Below, piece after piece: positions 9,748 to 17,924 of a stretch of DNA of 64,000 bases. The stretch spans positions 62,001 through 126,000 of the forward strand of contig NZ_BONC01000007.1 of the NCBI RefSeq assembly GCF_016862515.1, written 5' to 3'. Made by a program: the position numbers and the translations under genes. Position 1 is the stretch's first letter; each line of letters starts with the position of its first letter. Below the pieces are notes generated by a model. That model was not told the origin of the DNA. It saw only the letters and a program-made list of their open reading frames with translations, and searched no databases. The DNA is from Asanoa iriomotensis (GTDB taxonomy: Bacteria > Actinomycetota > Actinomycetes > Mycobacteriales > Micromonosporaceae).

Positions 9748-9753
9748 ACCTTA
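9748..9753 (-). promoter_or_regulatory. Putative -10 (TAAGGT), leaderless start
   Basis: TANNNT hexamer 7 nt before the GTG of the hypothetical gene. The palindrome AGTTCGTGAACT at 9781-9792 lies just upstream and could be an operator. Confidence 0.35.
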
Positions 9754-9849
9754 AGTGCGCCGCGTGAGCCAGCCATGAACAGTTCGTGAACTTCTCCGGC
9801 GCGGCGGTGCGCGATGCGTCACGCCGTCTATGTGTGATGCTGACCGGCG

Positions 9850-10743
9850 ATGACCGAGCAACCGAACGAGACGCGCCAGCAGCGGGCCGCCCGCCGCGTC
9901 GGTGAGTTCCCGCCGCCGCCCCTCCCGCTGGCGGTGCCGGTGGCCGACAGCCACACGCATATCGATATTACGGTAAGCGAGGCGGGCGGCGGTGGCCGCG
10001 ACGTGTTCGGGCCGGACCCGGTCTCCGGCGCGCTCGCCGCGGCGGCGAACGCGGGTGTCGACCGCGTCGTGCAGGTCGGCGTCGACGTCGCGTCGTCGCG
10101 CTGGGGCCTGGCCGTGGCCCGCGAGCACACCGCGGTGGTGGCGACCGTGGCGCTGCACCCCAACGAGGCGCCGCGCCTGCCCAACCTCGACGAGGCGCTG
10201 CGGATCATCGAGGGGCTGGCCGCGGACGATCGGGTGCGCGGCGTCGGCGAGACCGGTCTCGACACGTTCCGCACGGGCGAAGAGGGTCGGCCGGCACAGG
10301 AGGCCAGCTTCCGGGCGCACATCGCGATCGCGAAGCGCTACGGCAAGGCGCTGGTGATCCACGACCGGGACGCGCACGACGACGTGCTGCGGGTGCTCGA
10401 CGAGGAGGGCGCACCGGACACGGTCGTGCTGCACTGCTTCTCGGGCGACGCCGCGTTCGCCACGGAGTGCGTGCGCCGCGGCTATCTGCTGTCGTTCGCC
10501 GGCACGGTGACCTTCGGCAGCGCCACCGACCTGCGCGCGGCCGCCGTGGTCACCCCGGCGGAGCAGATGCTGGTGGAGACCGACGCGCCCTACCTGACCC
10601 CGATGCCGTACCGGGGACGCCCGAACGCGTCCTACCTGATCCCGCTGACGGTGCGCGCGCTGGCGGAGGCCAAGGGCACCGACGTCGACGAGCTCTGCAC
10701 GGCCATCTCGCGCGCGACGGAGCGCGCCTTCGGCCAGTGGTGA
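9850..10743 (+). CDS. tatD: TatD family metal-dependent hydrolase
   Basis: A 297-residue TIM-barrel metallohydrolase of the TatD/YcfH family, members of which are DNases. Metal ligands are visible in DSHTHID near residue 38, GETGLD, VIHDRDAHDD, LHCFSG and ETDAPYL. The N-terminal 30 residues are an added Pro-rich lead. It lies between metG and rsmA as in other actinobacteria. Confidence 0.93.
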   Translation: MTEQPNETRQQRAARRVGEFPPPPLPLAVPVADSHTHIDITVSEAGGGGRDVFGPDPVSGALAAAANAGVDRVVQVGVDVASSRWGLAVAREHTAVVATVALHPNEAPRLPNLDEALRIIEGLAADDRVRGVGETGLDTFRTGEEGRPAQEASFRAHIAIAKRYGKALVIHDRDAHDDVLRVLDEEGAPDTVVLHCFSGDAAFATECVRRGYLLSFAGTVTFGSATDLRAAAVVTPAEQMLVETDAPYLTPMPYRGRPNASYLIPLTVRALAEAKGTDVDELCTAISRATERAFGQW

Positions 10744-10746
10744 CCG

Positions 10747-11118
10747 CTAGCGGTCCGAGAGCACGGAGAGCACGTTGCCGGCGGGGTCGGTGAACCAGGC
10801 GATGTCCGGACCCTCGCCGCGCACGATGCCCTTCTCGTCGTGCGGCATGCCCTCGTAGCGCTCGAACGTGATGCCCCGGCTGGCCAGGTCGTCGACGGCG
10901 GAGTTTATGTCGGCGACGGGGAAGTTGAGGATCGTGAACGTGGCCGGCTGGTGGTTGGGCTTCGGATAGACGAGCACCTCGGCACCGGCCCCGATGTCGA
11001 TCAGGAGCATGCCGTTCTGCTCGGCGACGGGCAGGCCCAGCGTCTCGCCGTAGAACCGCTTCGCGGCCGGGATGTCATCGACGGAGAACCCGCTGAACGG
11101 CCGGGTTGGCTTGAACAT
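10747..11118 (-). CDS. VOC family (glyoxalase/bleomycin-resistance fold) protein
   Basis: A 123-residue single VOC domain with the paired beta-alpha-beta-beta-beta units: [20 protein letters not shown] in the first half and [18 protein letters not shown] in the second, ending in [15 protein letters not shown]. The substrate cannot be inferred; relatives act in glyoxal metabolism, dioxygenation or antibiotic binding. The ATG has GGGGG upstream. It sits on the opposite strand between tatD and rsmA, a position taken by an rpf-type gene in many actinobacteria. Confidence 0.85.
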   Translation of the reverse strand: MFKPTRPFSGFSVDDIPAAKRFYGETLGLPVAEQNGMLLIDIGAGAEVLVYPKPNHQPATFTILNFPVADINSAVDDLASRGITFERYEGMPHDEKGIVRGEGPDIAWFTDPAGNVLSVLSDR

Positions 11119-11163
11119 ACCCCCGATCGTCACACGCTCCGGGCCGGCTCGCAGGCCTTCCTC

Positions 11164-11169
11164 TAGGCT
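11164..11169 (+). promoter_or_regulatory. Putative -10 (TAGGCT), leaderless rsmA start
   Basis: TANNNT hexamer 7 nt before the rsmA GTG; no ribosome binding site is present. Confidence 0.4.
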
Positions 11170-11176
11170 CGGCGCC

Positions 11177-12040
11177 GTGACCGAACTGCTGGGGCCCGCC
11201 GAGATCCGCGCGTTGGCGGGCCGGCTCGGGGTGGCGCCGACCAAGCGGCTCGGGCAGAACTTCGTGCACGACCCGAACACCGTGCGGCGGATCGTCGCGG
11301 CCGCCGAGTTGGCGCCCGGCGAGGTGGTCGTGGAGGTCGGGCCGGGGCTGGGCTCGCTGACCCTCGGGCTGCTCGCGGCGGGCGCCCAGGTGCACGCGGT
11401 CGAGATCGACCACGCGCTGGCCGGCGCGCTGGCCCAGACGGCGGCCGACCGTGGCGCGCCGGCCGGACAGCTCACCGTGCACGCGGCGGACGCGCTGCGG
11501 ATCACCGCCGGCGAGCTGCGGCCCGCGCCGACCGCGCTGGTCGCCAACCTGCCCTACAACGTGGCGGTGCCGGTGGTGCTGCACCTGCTGGCCGAGCTGC
11601 CCACGCTCGAACACGGGCTGGTCATGGTGCAGAAGGAGGTCGCCGACCGGCTGACCGCCGGGCCCGGCAGCAAGGTGTACGGCGTGCCGTCGGTCAAGCT
11701 GGCCTGGTACGCCGCCGCCCGCCCCGCCGGCCGGGTGCCGCCGAGCGTGTTCTGGCCCGTGCCCAACGTCGACTCGGGCCTCGTCGCGTTCACCAGACGT
11801 GAGCCGCCGCGGGCCGACGTACCCCGCGCGGATGTTTTCCGGGTCGTCGACGCGGCCTTCGCGCAGCGCCGCAAGACCTTGCGAGCCGCGCTGGCCGGCT
11901 GGGCCGGCGGCGCCGAGCGGGCCGCGCGGGTGCTGGTAGGGGCGGGTGTCGATCCCGGCGCCCGGGGCGAGGCGCTGCCCGTGGACGCGTTCGCCGACAT
12001 CGCGGCGGCGGCCAACGTGACCGCGACCGCCCCCGAGTAG
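11177..12040 (+). CDS. rsmA: 16S rRNA (adenine-1518/1519 N6)-dimethyltransferase
   Basis: A 287-residue KsgA/RsmA enzyme that dimethylates two adenines in helix 45 of 16S rRNA. It shows [12 protein letters not shown] near the N-terminus, SAM motif I ([10 protein letters not shown]) near residue 54, the acidic motif EIDHALA, and the catalytic NLPYN motif near residue 124. The C-terminal helical domain contains RRKTLRAAL. The GTG start is supported by family alignment and the -10-like hexamer. ispE follows closely. Confidence 0.96.
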   Translation: MTELLGPAEIRALAGRLGVAPTKRLGQNFVHDPNTVRRIVAAAELAPGEVVVEVGPGLGSLTLGLLAAGAQVHAVEIDHALAGALAQTAADRGAPAGQLTVHAADALRITAGELRPAPTALVANLPYNVAVPVVLHLLAELPTLEHGLVMVQKEVADRLTAGPGSKVYGVPSVKLAWYAAARPAGRVPPSVFWPVPNVDSGLVAFTRREPPRADVPRADVFRVVDAAFAQRRKTLRAALAGWAGGAERAARVLVGAGVDPGARGEALPVDAFADIAAAANVTATAPE

Positions 12041-12076
12041 GCTGACGCCGTGCTGAGCCGGGACATCATTCCGTGA
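12038..12076 (+). promoter_or_regulatory. Possible leaderless upstream mini-ORF coupled to ispE
   Basis: TAGGCT at 12038-12043 is followed after 6 nt by a GTG opening an 8-codon frame (VLSRDIIP) whose TGA at 12074-12076 overlaps the GTG of ispE. The layout would allow ribosomes to reinitiate on ispE, which has no clear ribosome binding site of its own. Confidence 0.3.
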
Positions 12077-13026
12077 CCGAAGCGTGGGAGCCGGAGGAAG
12101 AGGAGCGCCCTCGACTGGGCGCGTCCGGTCCGGTGAAGGTCAAGGTCCCCGCCAAGATCAACTTGCATCTGGGCGTCGGTCCCGCGCGCCCGGACGGCTA
12201 TCACGAGCTCAGCACCGTCTATCACGCGATCGCGCTGCACGACGAGCTGACCGCCCGGCGCGGTGACACGCTGACGCTGACCATGGAGGGTGTCGGCGCG
12301 GGCGAGCTGGCCCTCGACGACACCAACCTGGTGATCCGGGCGGCCCGCGCGCTCGCCCGGCACACCGGCGTCGCCGCGCACGCCCGGCTGCACCTGCGCA
12401 AGCAGATCCCGCTGGCGGCCGGCCTGGCCGGTGGCAGCGCCGACGCGGCCGCCGCGCTGGTCGCCTGCGACGCGCTGTGGGGCACCGGGATGACCCGCGA
12501 CGACCTCGCCGCGATCGCCGCCGAGATCGGCTCCGACGTGCCGTTCCTGGTGTACGGCGGCACCGCGCTCGGCACCGGCCGCGGCGAGACCGTCAGCCCG
12601 GTGCTGGCCCGCCCGACCACCTGGCACTGGGTGGTCGCGGTCGCCGACGGCGGCCTGGCCACCCCGGCGGTCTACGCGGAGCTCGACCGGCTCCGCGCGC
12701 TGCGCGCCGCACCGCCGGCCCTCGGCAGCACCGACGACCTGCTCGCGGCCCTGCGCCAGCGCGACCCGGAGGTGCTCGCCGGCGCCCTCGGCAACGACCT
12801 CCAGGCCGCCGCCCTCTCGCTGCGCCCGCAGCTCGCCGACGTGCTCAAGGCCGGCCGCGCCGCGGGCGCCCTGGCCGGCATCGTCTCGGGCTCGGGGCCG
12901 ACCTGCGTCTTCCTGGCCTACGACGCGTCCGAGGCCAACATGATCGCCAGCGCCCTGGAGTCGGCAGGTGTCTGCCGCGAGGCCCGCACCGCGACTGGGC
13001 CGGTAGCCGGCGCCCGAGTGGTCTAG
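12073..13026 (+). CDS. ispE: 4-diphosphocytidyl-2-C-methyl-D-erythritol kinase
   Basis: A 317-residue GHMP kinase of the MEP isoprenoid pathway, phosphorylating the 2-hydroxyl of CDP-methylerythritol. PAKINLHLGV with the catalytic lysine lies near residue 26, the ATP loop GLAGGSADAAAAL near residue 117, and the third motif SGSGPTCVF near residue 290. The first 20 residues are an acidic extension. It is followed after 5 bp by the ABC-F gene and lies downstream of rsmA, as in other actinobacteria. Confidence 0.96.
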   Translation: MTEAWEPEEEERPRLGASGPVKVKVPAKINLHLGVGPARPDGYHELSTVYHAIALHDELTARRGDTLTLTMEGVGAGELALDDTNLVIRAARALARHTGVAAHARLHLRKQIPLAAGLAGGSADAAAALVACDALWGTGMTRDDLAAIAAEIGSDVPFLVYGGTALGTGRGETVSPVLARPTTWHWVVAVADGGLATPAVYAELDRLRALRAAPPALGSTDDLLAALRQRDPEVLAGALGNDLQAAALSLRPQLADVLKAGRAAGALAGIVSGSGPTCVFLAYDASEANMIASALESAGVCREARTATGPVAGARVV

Positions 13027-13031
13027 GACCT

Positions 13032-14864
13032 ATGGCCAACATCGTCAACCTGGACCGCGTGTCCAAGGGCTACGGCGCGGCCGGGCCGCTGCTCACCGGC
13101 GTGTCCGCCGGGATCGACGACACCGACCGGATCGGCGTGGTGGGTCTCAACGGCGCAGGGAAGTCGACCTTGCTGCGGTTGATCACCAAGCAGGAGGAGC
13201 CGGACGAGGGTCGCGTGACGCTGCGCCGCGACCTGCGGGTGGCCGCGCTGCCGCAGTCGCTGTCGTTCGCGCCCGAGGTCACCGTGCGGGACGTGGTGAT
13301 CGGCACCGCCTGGCTGGCCGAGGACATGGGCGCCGAGCACGAGTGGGCCGGCGACGCCGGGGTCCGCGCGATCCTCGACGGCCTCGGCATGCCGCACCTC
13401 GGCCTCGAAGCGCCGGTCGGCCCGATGTCCGGCGGCGAACGGCGCCGGGTCGCGCTGGCCGCGCTGCTGGTGCGCCCGGCCGACCTGCTCGTGCTCGACG
13501 AGCCCACCAACCACCTCGACGTGGCCGGCGTCGACTGGCTGGCCCGGCACCTGCTCGGCCGCAAGGGCGCGCTCGTCGTGGTCACCCACGACCGGTGGTT
13601 CCTCGACGCGGTCTGCACGAGCACGTGGGAGGTCGCGGACCGGACCATCCGGGCGTACGAGGGCGGCTTCGCCGCATGGACGCTGGCCCGGGCGGAGCGG
13701 GAGCGGATCGCGGCGGCCACCGAGGCCCGGCGGCAGAACCTGCTCCGCAAGGAGATCGCCTGGCTGCGCCGCGGCCCGCCGGCCCGCACCTCGAAGCCGC
13801 GGTTCCGGATCGACGCGGCCAACGCCTTGATCGCCGACGTGCCGCCGCCGCGCGACACGCTTTCCCTGCAACGCCTGGCCACCGCGCGCCTCGGCAAGCA
13901 GGTGTACGACCTGGAGAACGTCTTCCTGACCGCCGGCGAGAAGCCGATCCTGGACGACCTGACCTGGCAGGTCGGCCCGGGCGACCGGGTCGCGATCCTG
14001 GGCGCGAACGGCGCCGGCAAGACCACGCTGCTGCGCCTGCTGGCCGGCCGGTCCACGCCGCACGCCGGGCGGTTCACGGTCGGCGCGACGGTCAAGCCCG
14101 CCTTCCTCTCGCAGGAGCTCGCCGAGCTGCCGGGCGACCTGCGGGTGCTGGAGGCGGTCGAGGAGGTGGCCCGCCGGGTCAACCTGGGCGGGCGGGAGCT
14201 GTCCGCGGCCCAGCTCGCCGAGGTGTTCGGCTTCGTCGACCGGCCCTCGGGCGGCGGCACCCGCACGTCGAGCCTGTGGACGCCGGTCAGCGACCTGTCC
14301 GGCGGCGAGCGGCGCCGGCTGCAGATGCTGCGGCTGCTCGCCGGCGAGCCCAACGTGCTGCTGCTCGACGAGCCGACCAACGACCTGGACACCGACACGC
14401 TGGCCTCGCTCGAGGACCTGCTGGACTCGTGGCCCGGCACGTTGATCGTGGCCTCGCACGACCGCTACCTGGTCGAACGGGTCACCGACGCGGTCTACGG
14501 CATGTTCGGCGACGGCCGGATGGTGCATTTGCCCGGCGGCGTCGACGAATACCTCTCCCGGGCCACCGGCAAGCCCGCGCCGGCCCCGGCTCCGGCCGCC
14601 GAGCCGACCGCTGCACCGGCCGCCGAGCGCGCCGGGATGTCGGCCGCCGAGGTCCGCGCCGCGCGCAAGGACCTGACCCGGCTGGAGCGGGCGGTCGGCC
14701 GGCTCGAGGAGCGCGAGGCGGCGCTGCACGACGCGCTGGCCACCAACGCCACCGACTACGCGAAGGTCGCCGAGCTCGACGGACAGCTCCGCGAGGTGCG
14801 CGCCGAGCGCGAGCGCGTCGAGGAGGAATGGCTCGCGCTGGCCGAGCAGGTGGACGCTTCGTAA
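13032..14864 (+). CDS. ABC-F family ribosome-associated ATPase
   Basis: A 610-residue soluble protein with two ABC cassettes and no membrane domain. The first cassette has GLNGAGKST near residue 39 and MSGGERRR near 132; the second has GANGAGKTT near 325 and LSGGERRR near 422. The linker between them is charged and a C-terminal coiled coil covers roughly residues 536-610. ABC-F proteins act on the ribosome E site; this resembles the housekeeping Uup/EttA side rather than a resistance protein, but the subfamily cannot be fixed by eye. It probably belongs to the ispE transcript. Confidence 0.92.
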   Translation: MANIVNLDRVSKGYGAAGPLLTGVSAGIDDTDRIGVVGLNGAGKSTLLRLITKQEEPDEGRVTLRRDLRVAALPQSLSFAPEVTVRDVVIGTAWLAEDMGAEHEWAGDAGVRAILDGLGMPHLGLEAPVGPMSGGERRRVALAALLVRPADLLVLDEPTNHLDVAGVDWLARHLLGRKGALVVVTHDRWFLDAVCTSTWEVADRTIRAYEGGFAAWTLARAERERIAAATEARRQNLLRKEIAWLRRGPPARTSKPRFRIDAANALIADVPPPRDTLSLQRLATARLGKQVYDLENVFLTAGEKPILDDLTWQVGPGDRVAILGANGAGKTTLLRLLAGRSTPHAGRFTVGATVKPAFLSQELAELPGDLRVLEAVEEVARRVNLGGRELSAAQLAEVFGFVDRPSGGGTRTSSLWTPVSDLSGGERRRLQMLRLLAGEPNVLLLDEPTNDLDTDTLASLEDLLDSWPGTLIVASHDRYLVERVTDAVYGMFGDGRMVHLPGGVDEYLSRATGKPAPAPAPAAEPTAAPAAERAGMSAAEVRAARKDLTRLERAVGRLEEREAALHDALATNATDYAKVAELDGQLREVRAERERVEEEWLALAEQVDAS

Positions 14865-14941
14865 CCCCGCGTGTCCGCGTCCCAGGCGGCTGGGCCACAA
14901 TCTCTTCCGACCGACGACATCGGCGCTGGAGGCAGACGAGC

Positions 14942-15394
14942 ATGCACAACCCCATCAACCACCCCGCGCGCGCGACCTACCGGGTGCTGGCCGGGCTGAT
15001 CGGGCTCTACCTCGTGGTCTTCGGCGGCATCGGCGCGGCCGTCACGGGCGGCGACGGCCTGTTCGCGCAGGTCGGCGGCAGCGTGCTCGGCCAGGGCACC
15101 AACCTCGCCAACTCGCTGCTGAGCATCGTGCTCGGTGCCGTGGTGCTGATCGGGACCGCGCTCGGCCGCAACATCGACGCCGCGGTCAACCGGGTCTTCT
15201 CGTACGTGCTGATGGCGATCGGGCTGGCCACGCTGGCCACGATCCGCACTGACGCCAACTACCTCAGCCACACGCTGGCGACCAGCATCGTGATCATGAT
15301 CCTGGGCCTGGGCCTGCTGCTCGCGGGCATGTACGGCCGGGTCGGCACCGACGAGGAGCACGACGCCTGGCAGCGGGCGCGTCTGGAGTTCTGA
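14942..15394 (+). CDS. DUF4383 domain membrane protein (first of tandem pair)
   Basis: A 150-residue protein with four membrane segments, beginning NPINHPARATYRVLAGLIG and ending with LGLLLAGMYGR. The family has unknown function and occurs in actinobacteria. GGAGG lies 9 nt before the ATG. The neighbouring gene at 15430 is a clear paralogue with the same start block, segment spacing and ending. Confidence 0.85.
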   Translation: MHNPINHPARATYRVLAGLIGLYLVVFGGIGAAVTGGDGLFAQVGGSVLGQGTNLANSLLSIVLGAVVLIGTALGRNIDAAVNRVFSYVLMAIGLATLATIRTDANYLSHTLATSIVIMILGLGLLLAGMYGRVGTDEEHDAWQRARLEF

Positions 15395-15429
15395 GCCCGG
15401 CGGTGCCCGGCTAGCCCCACAATTGGGGC

Positions 15430-15909
15430 ATGGCGCACTTTCCGCTCAACCACCCGCTCCGGCCCCTTTACCGGACGCTGGCCGGGCTCACGGGCACGTA
15501 CATCCTGATCTTCGGTTGCGTGGGTTTGACCAAGACGGTGGGCCAGACGCTGTTCGCGCGGGAGAGCACCTGGACGCTGGGCCTGCGCACCAACCTGGCG
15601 TTCGCCATCATCTCGGTGATCTGGGGCCTGATCGTGGTCGTCGCCAACCTGATCGGCGGCAACGTCGGCCACTACACCAACCTCGCCGGCGCCGCGGTCT
15701 TCATGGTCACCGGCATCTACATGGTCGCCTTCATGCAGACGCCGGCGAACTTCCTCAACTTCTCGGTCTCGACCGCGATCGTGTCCCTGATCTTCGGCGT
15801 GGTCCTGCTGCTGGCCGGCATGTACGACAAGACCGGCAGCCCCGAGTCCCAGCGCGCCGAACAGGTCTACAAGAGCACCTCGATCCCAAGGGGCGCACCG
15901 AGGCGTTAA
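15430..15909 (+). CDS. DUF4383 domain membrane protein (second of tandem pair)
   Basis: A 159-residue paralogue of the preceding protein, with FPLNHPLRPLYRTLAGLTG at the start, four membrane segments and VVLLLAGMYDKTG near the end. CACAAT lies 6 nt before the ATG, and GCCCCA-CAAT-TGGGGC at 15414-15429 could fold right up to it. Function unknown. Confidence 0.85.
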   Translation: MAHFPLNHPLRPLYRTLAGLTGTYILIFGCVGLTKTVGQTLFARESTWTLGLRTNLAFAIISVIWGLIVVVANLIGGNVGHYTNLAGAAVFMVTGIYMVAFMQTPANFLNFSVSTAIVSLIFGVVLLLAGMYDKTGSPESQRAEQVYKSTSIPRGAPRR

Positions 15910-15964
15910 CGGTCGCGGACCATGCCTCTGAGCCGCCTGGACCGACGGTCGGCGGAGATCAAAG

Positions 15965-16615
15965 TCAAGAGCGGTCGCGGACCACAAGCGCAGGTTTCGA
16001 GTCGAGGTGGGACAGGCCGTTCCAGGCCAGGTTGACCAGATGGCTGGCGACCACGTCCTTGCGCGGCTTGCGCACCTCGAGCCACCAGCGGCCGGTCAGC
16101 GCGACCATGCCCACCAGCGCCTGCGAGTAGAGCTCGGCCAGCTTCGGGTCGTACCCCCGCGTCTTGAACTCGGCACCCAGGATGTGCTCGGCCTGGTGCG
16201 CCAGGTCGTTGAGCACGCTGCTGAAGTTGCCGGTCGAGGACATCACCGGTGACTCGCGGACGAGCACCCGGAACCCGTCGGTCTCCTGCTCGATGTAGTC
16301 GAGCAGCGCCAGCGCGGCCTGCTCCAGCAGCTCACGCGGATGCCCCGCGGTGAGCGCGTTGTTGATCCGGTCGAGCAGGCTGCGCACCTCGCGGTCCACA
16401 ACGACCGCGTAGAGCCCCTCCTTGCCACCGAAGTGCTCGTACACCACGGGCTTGGAGACCTTCGCCCGGGCCGCCACCTCCTCGATCGAGGTGGCGTCGA
16501 AGCCACGCTCGGCGAAGAGCTGGCGGCCGATGGCGATGAGTTGCTCACGTCGTTGCGCCGCGGACATCCGGACTCGAGACCGGCCACCCCCGGGGCTGGT
16601 CGGGTCGGCTACCAC
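15965..16615 (-). CDS. TetR family transcriptional regulator
   Basis: A 216-residue regulator. The N-terminal helix-turn-helix spans about residues 20-65, with ATSIEEVAARAKVSKPVVYEHFGGKEGL. The ligand-binding half is helical and carries LTGRWWLEVRKP near residue 175. It lies 60 bp downstream of the desaturase gene on the same strand, so it may control that gene through the repeats at 17675-17711; in mycobacteria TetR-type repressors act on similar desaturases. The GTG start has CAGGAT 6 nt upstream. Confidence 0.9.
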   Translation of the reverse strand: MVADPTSPGGGRSRVRMSAAQRREQLIAIGRQLFAERGFDATSIEEVAARAKVSKPVVYEHFGGKEGLYAVVVDREVRSLLDRINNALTAGHPRELLEQAALALLDYIEQETDGFRVLVRESPVMSSTGNFSSVLNDLAHQAEHILGAEFKTRGYDPKLAELYSQALVGMVALTGRWWLEVRKPRKDVVASHLVNLAWNGLSHLDSKPALVVRDRS

Positions 16616-16675
16616 GCGTGCATCCTGCCAGCCGACCGGCGCGGGCCGCTGACCCGCACCGGGACGGTCATCAGA

Positions 16676-17644
16676 TCAGGCGTTCGTCTTGACGAGCTTG
16701 GCGGCGATCCGCTCGGGCTTCGGCCAGCGGACGTCGGACGCCCAGCCGAACTTCTCGAACAGCCAGATCGTCCGCGCCGAGATGTCGACCTGGCCCTTGA
16801 GCACGCCGTGTCGGGCGCAGGTCGGGTCGGCGTGGTGCAGGTTGTGCCAGCTCTCGCCGAAGGACAGGATCGCCAGCGGCCAGAAGTTGGCGGCCTTGTC
16901 GCCCTGGCGCACCTCGAACGGCCGCTCGCCGTAGACGTGGCAGACCGAGTTGATCGACCAGGTGACGTGGTGCAGCACCGCGATGCGGACCAGGCCGGCC
17001 CAGAAGAACGCGGTCAGCGCGCCCTGCCACGACCAGGTGACCAGGCCGCCGACCACCGCCGGCGCGAGCACCGAGATGACCACGAGCAGCGGGAAGAGCT
17101 TGTCGACGCGGCGGATGTCCTTGTCGGCGAGCAGGTCCGGCGTGAACCGCGTCCGGTTGGCCAGCTCGCGGGAGAACATCCAGCCCACGTGTGCGAAGAA
17201 CAGGCCCTTGGTCAGCCCCCAGACGCCACCCCCGAAGCGCCACGGGGAGTGCGGGTCGCCCTCCACGTCGGAGAACGCGTGGTGCCGCCGGTGGTCGGCG
17301 ACCCACTGGATCACATTGCCCTCGATCGCGAACGAGCCCGCCACCGCGAGGGTCACCCGCAGCCAGCGCTTCGCCTTGAACGAGCCGTGCGTGAAGTAGC
17401 GGTGGAAGCCCACCGTGATGCCGAGGCCCGACATGACGTACAGGACCAGCGCGATGGACGCGTCGGTCCACGACAACCAGCCGCCGACGGCAGCCACCGG
17501 GATGGCGGCCAACACCGCGAGGAACGGCACGACGACGAAGAACCAGAGCGCCACGAGTACGAAGAACGGCTGCTTGCCCTCGGTGAGCGGCTTGGGCCCG
17601 GATGGTGCTGTCGTCTGGTCGGGAGTCGCGGTGATGGTGGTCAT
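16676..17644 (-). CDS. Membrane acyl-CoA (stearoyl-type) fatty acid desaturase
   Basis: A 322-residue di-iron membrane desaturase that inserts a cis double bond in acyl-CoA. All three histidine boxes are present: HRYFTH near residue 80, HRRHH near 117 and HNLHH near 265. Four hydrophobic segments surround them. It resembles DesA3-type delta-9 desaturases. GCGAGG precedes the ATG. The upstream region has two inverted repeats that overlap the likely promoter, and a TetR gene follows. Confidence 0.94.
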   Translation of the reverse strand: MTTITATPDQTTAPSGPKPLTEGKQPFFVLVALWFFVVVPFLAVLAAIPVAAVGGWLSWTDASIALVLYVMSGLGITVGFHRYFTHGSFKAKRWLRVTLAVAGSFAIEGNVIQWVADHRRHHAFSDVEGDPHSPWRFGGGVWGLTKGLFFAHVGWMFSRELANRTRFTPDLLADKDIRRVDKLFPLLVVISVLAPAVVGGLVTWSWQGALTAFFWAGLVRIAVLHHVTWSINSVCHVYGERPFEVRQGDKAANFWPLAILSFGESWHNLHHADPTCARHGVLKGQVDISARTIWLFEKFGWASDVRWPKPERIAAKLVKTNA

Positions 17645-17674
17645 GGCACCTCGCAGGGGGTGGGGGTGATCAAA

Positions 17675-17711
17675 AAGTTACGCCTACGTCACCGTAACTT
17701 ACGGACCCGTA
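17675..17711. promoter_or_regulatory. Operator-like inverted repeats upstream of the desaturase gene
   Basis: AAGTTACG at 17675-17682 and CGTAACTT at 17693-17700 form perfect 8-bp arms around a 10-nt spacer. TACGG-AC-CCGTA follows at 17700-17711. Read toward the desaturase, the first arm also supplies TAACTT, a possible -10, so bound protein would block transcription. The TetR protein encoded just downstream is the obvious candidate. Confidence 0.5.
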
Positions 17712-17814
17712 GTTAGCACCTGGGAGCGCCTAGAATTTAGGTTGGGCTAACTCGACCGGGGGAACGGTCACCGTGTGTCCGAAGGACGCGACAAGCTAGG
17801 CTTACGCGGCCTAG

Positions 17815-17886
17815 TGGGACGTGGGGTAACGGCAGCCCGCCGGACTTTGAATCCGGAAGGTCCTGGTTCGAATCCAGGCGTCCCAG
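17815..17886 (+). tRNA. tRNA-Gln (anticodon TTG)
   Basis: The 72-nt cloverleaf has acceptor arms TGGGACG and CGTCCCA, anticodon stem CCGGA/TCCGG around loop CTTTGAA giving anticodon TTG, and T arm CCTGG-TTCGAAT-CCAGG. The discriminator is G, as expected for tRNA-Gln, and CCA is not encoded. A possible -10, TAGGCT, lies at 17797-17802. tRNA-Gln just before glmU is a familiar actinobacterial arrangement. Confidence 0.96.
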
Positions 17887-17924
17887 CGCAATCGAATCGG
17901 AGACCGTCCGACGGGAGCCCCCTC

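Noticed and set aside
13023-14900. Long minus-strand frame antisense to the ABC-F gene
   Set aside because: The plus strand encodes a full ABC-F protein with all motifs; the reverse frame is Arg/Gly/Ala-rich noise.
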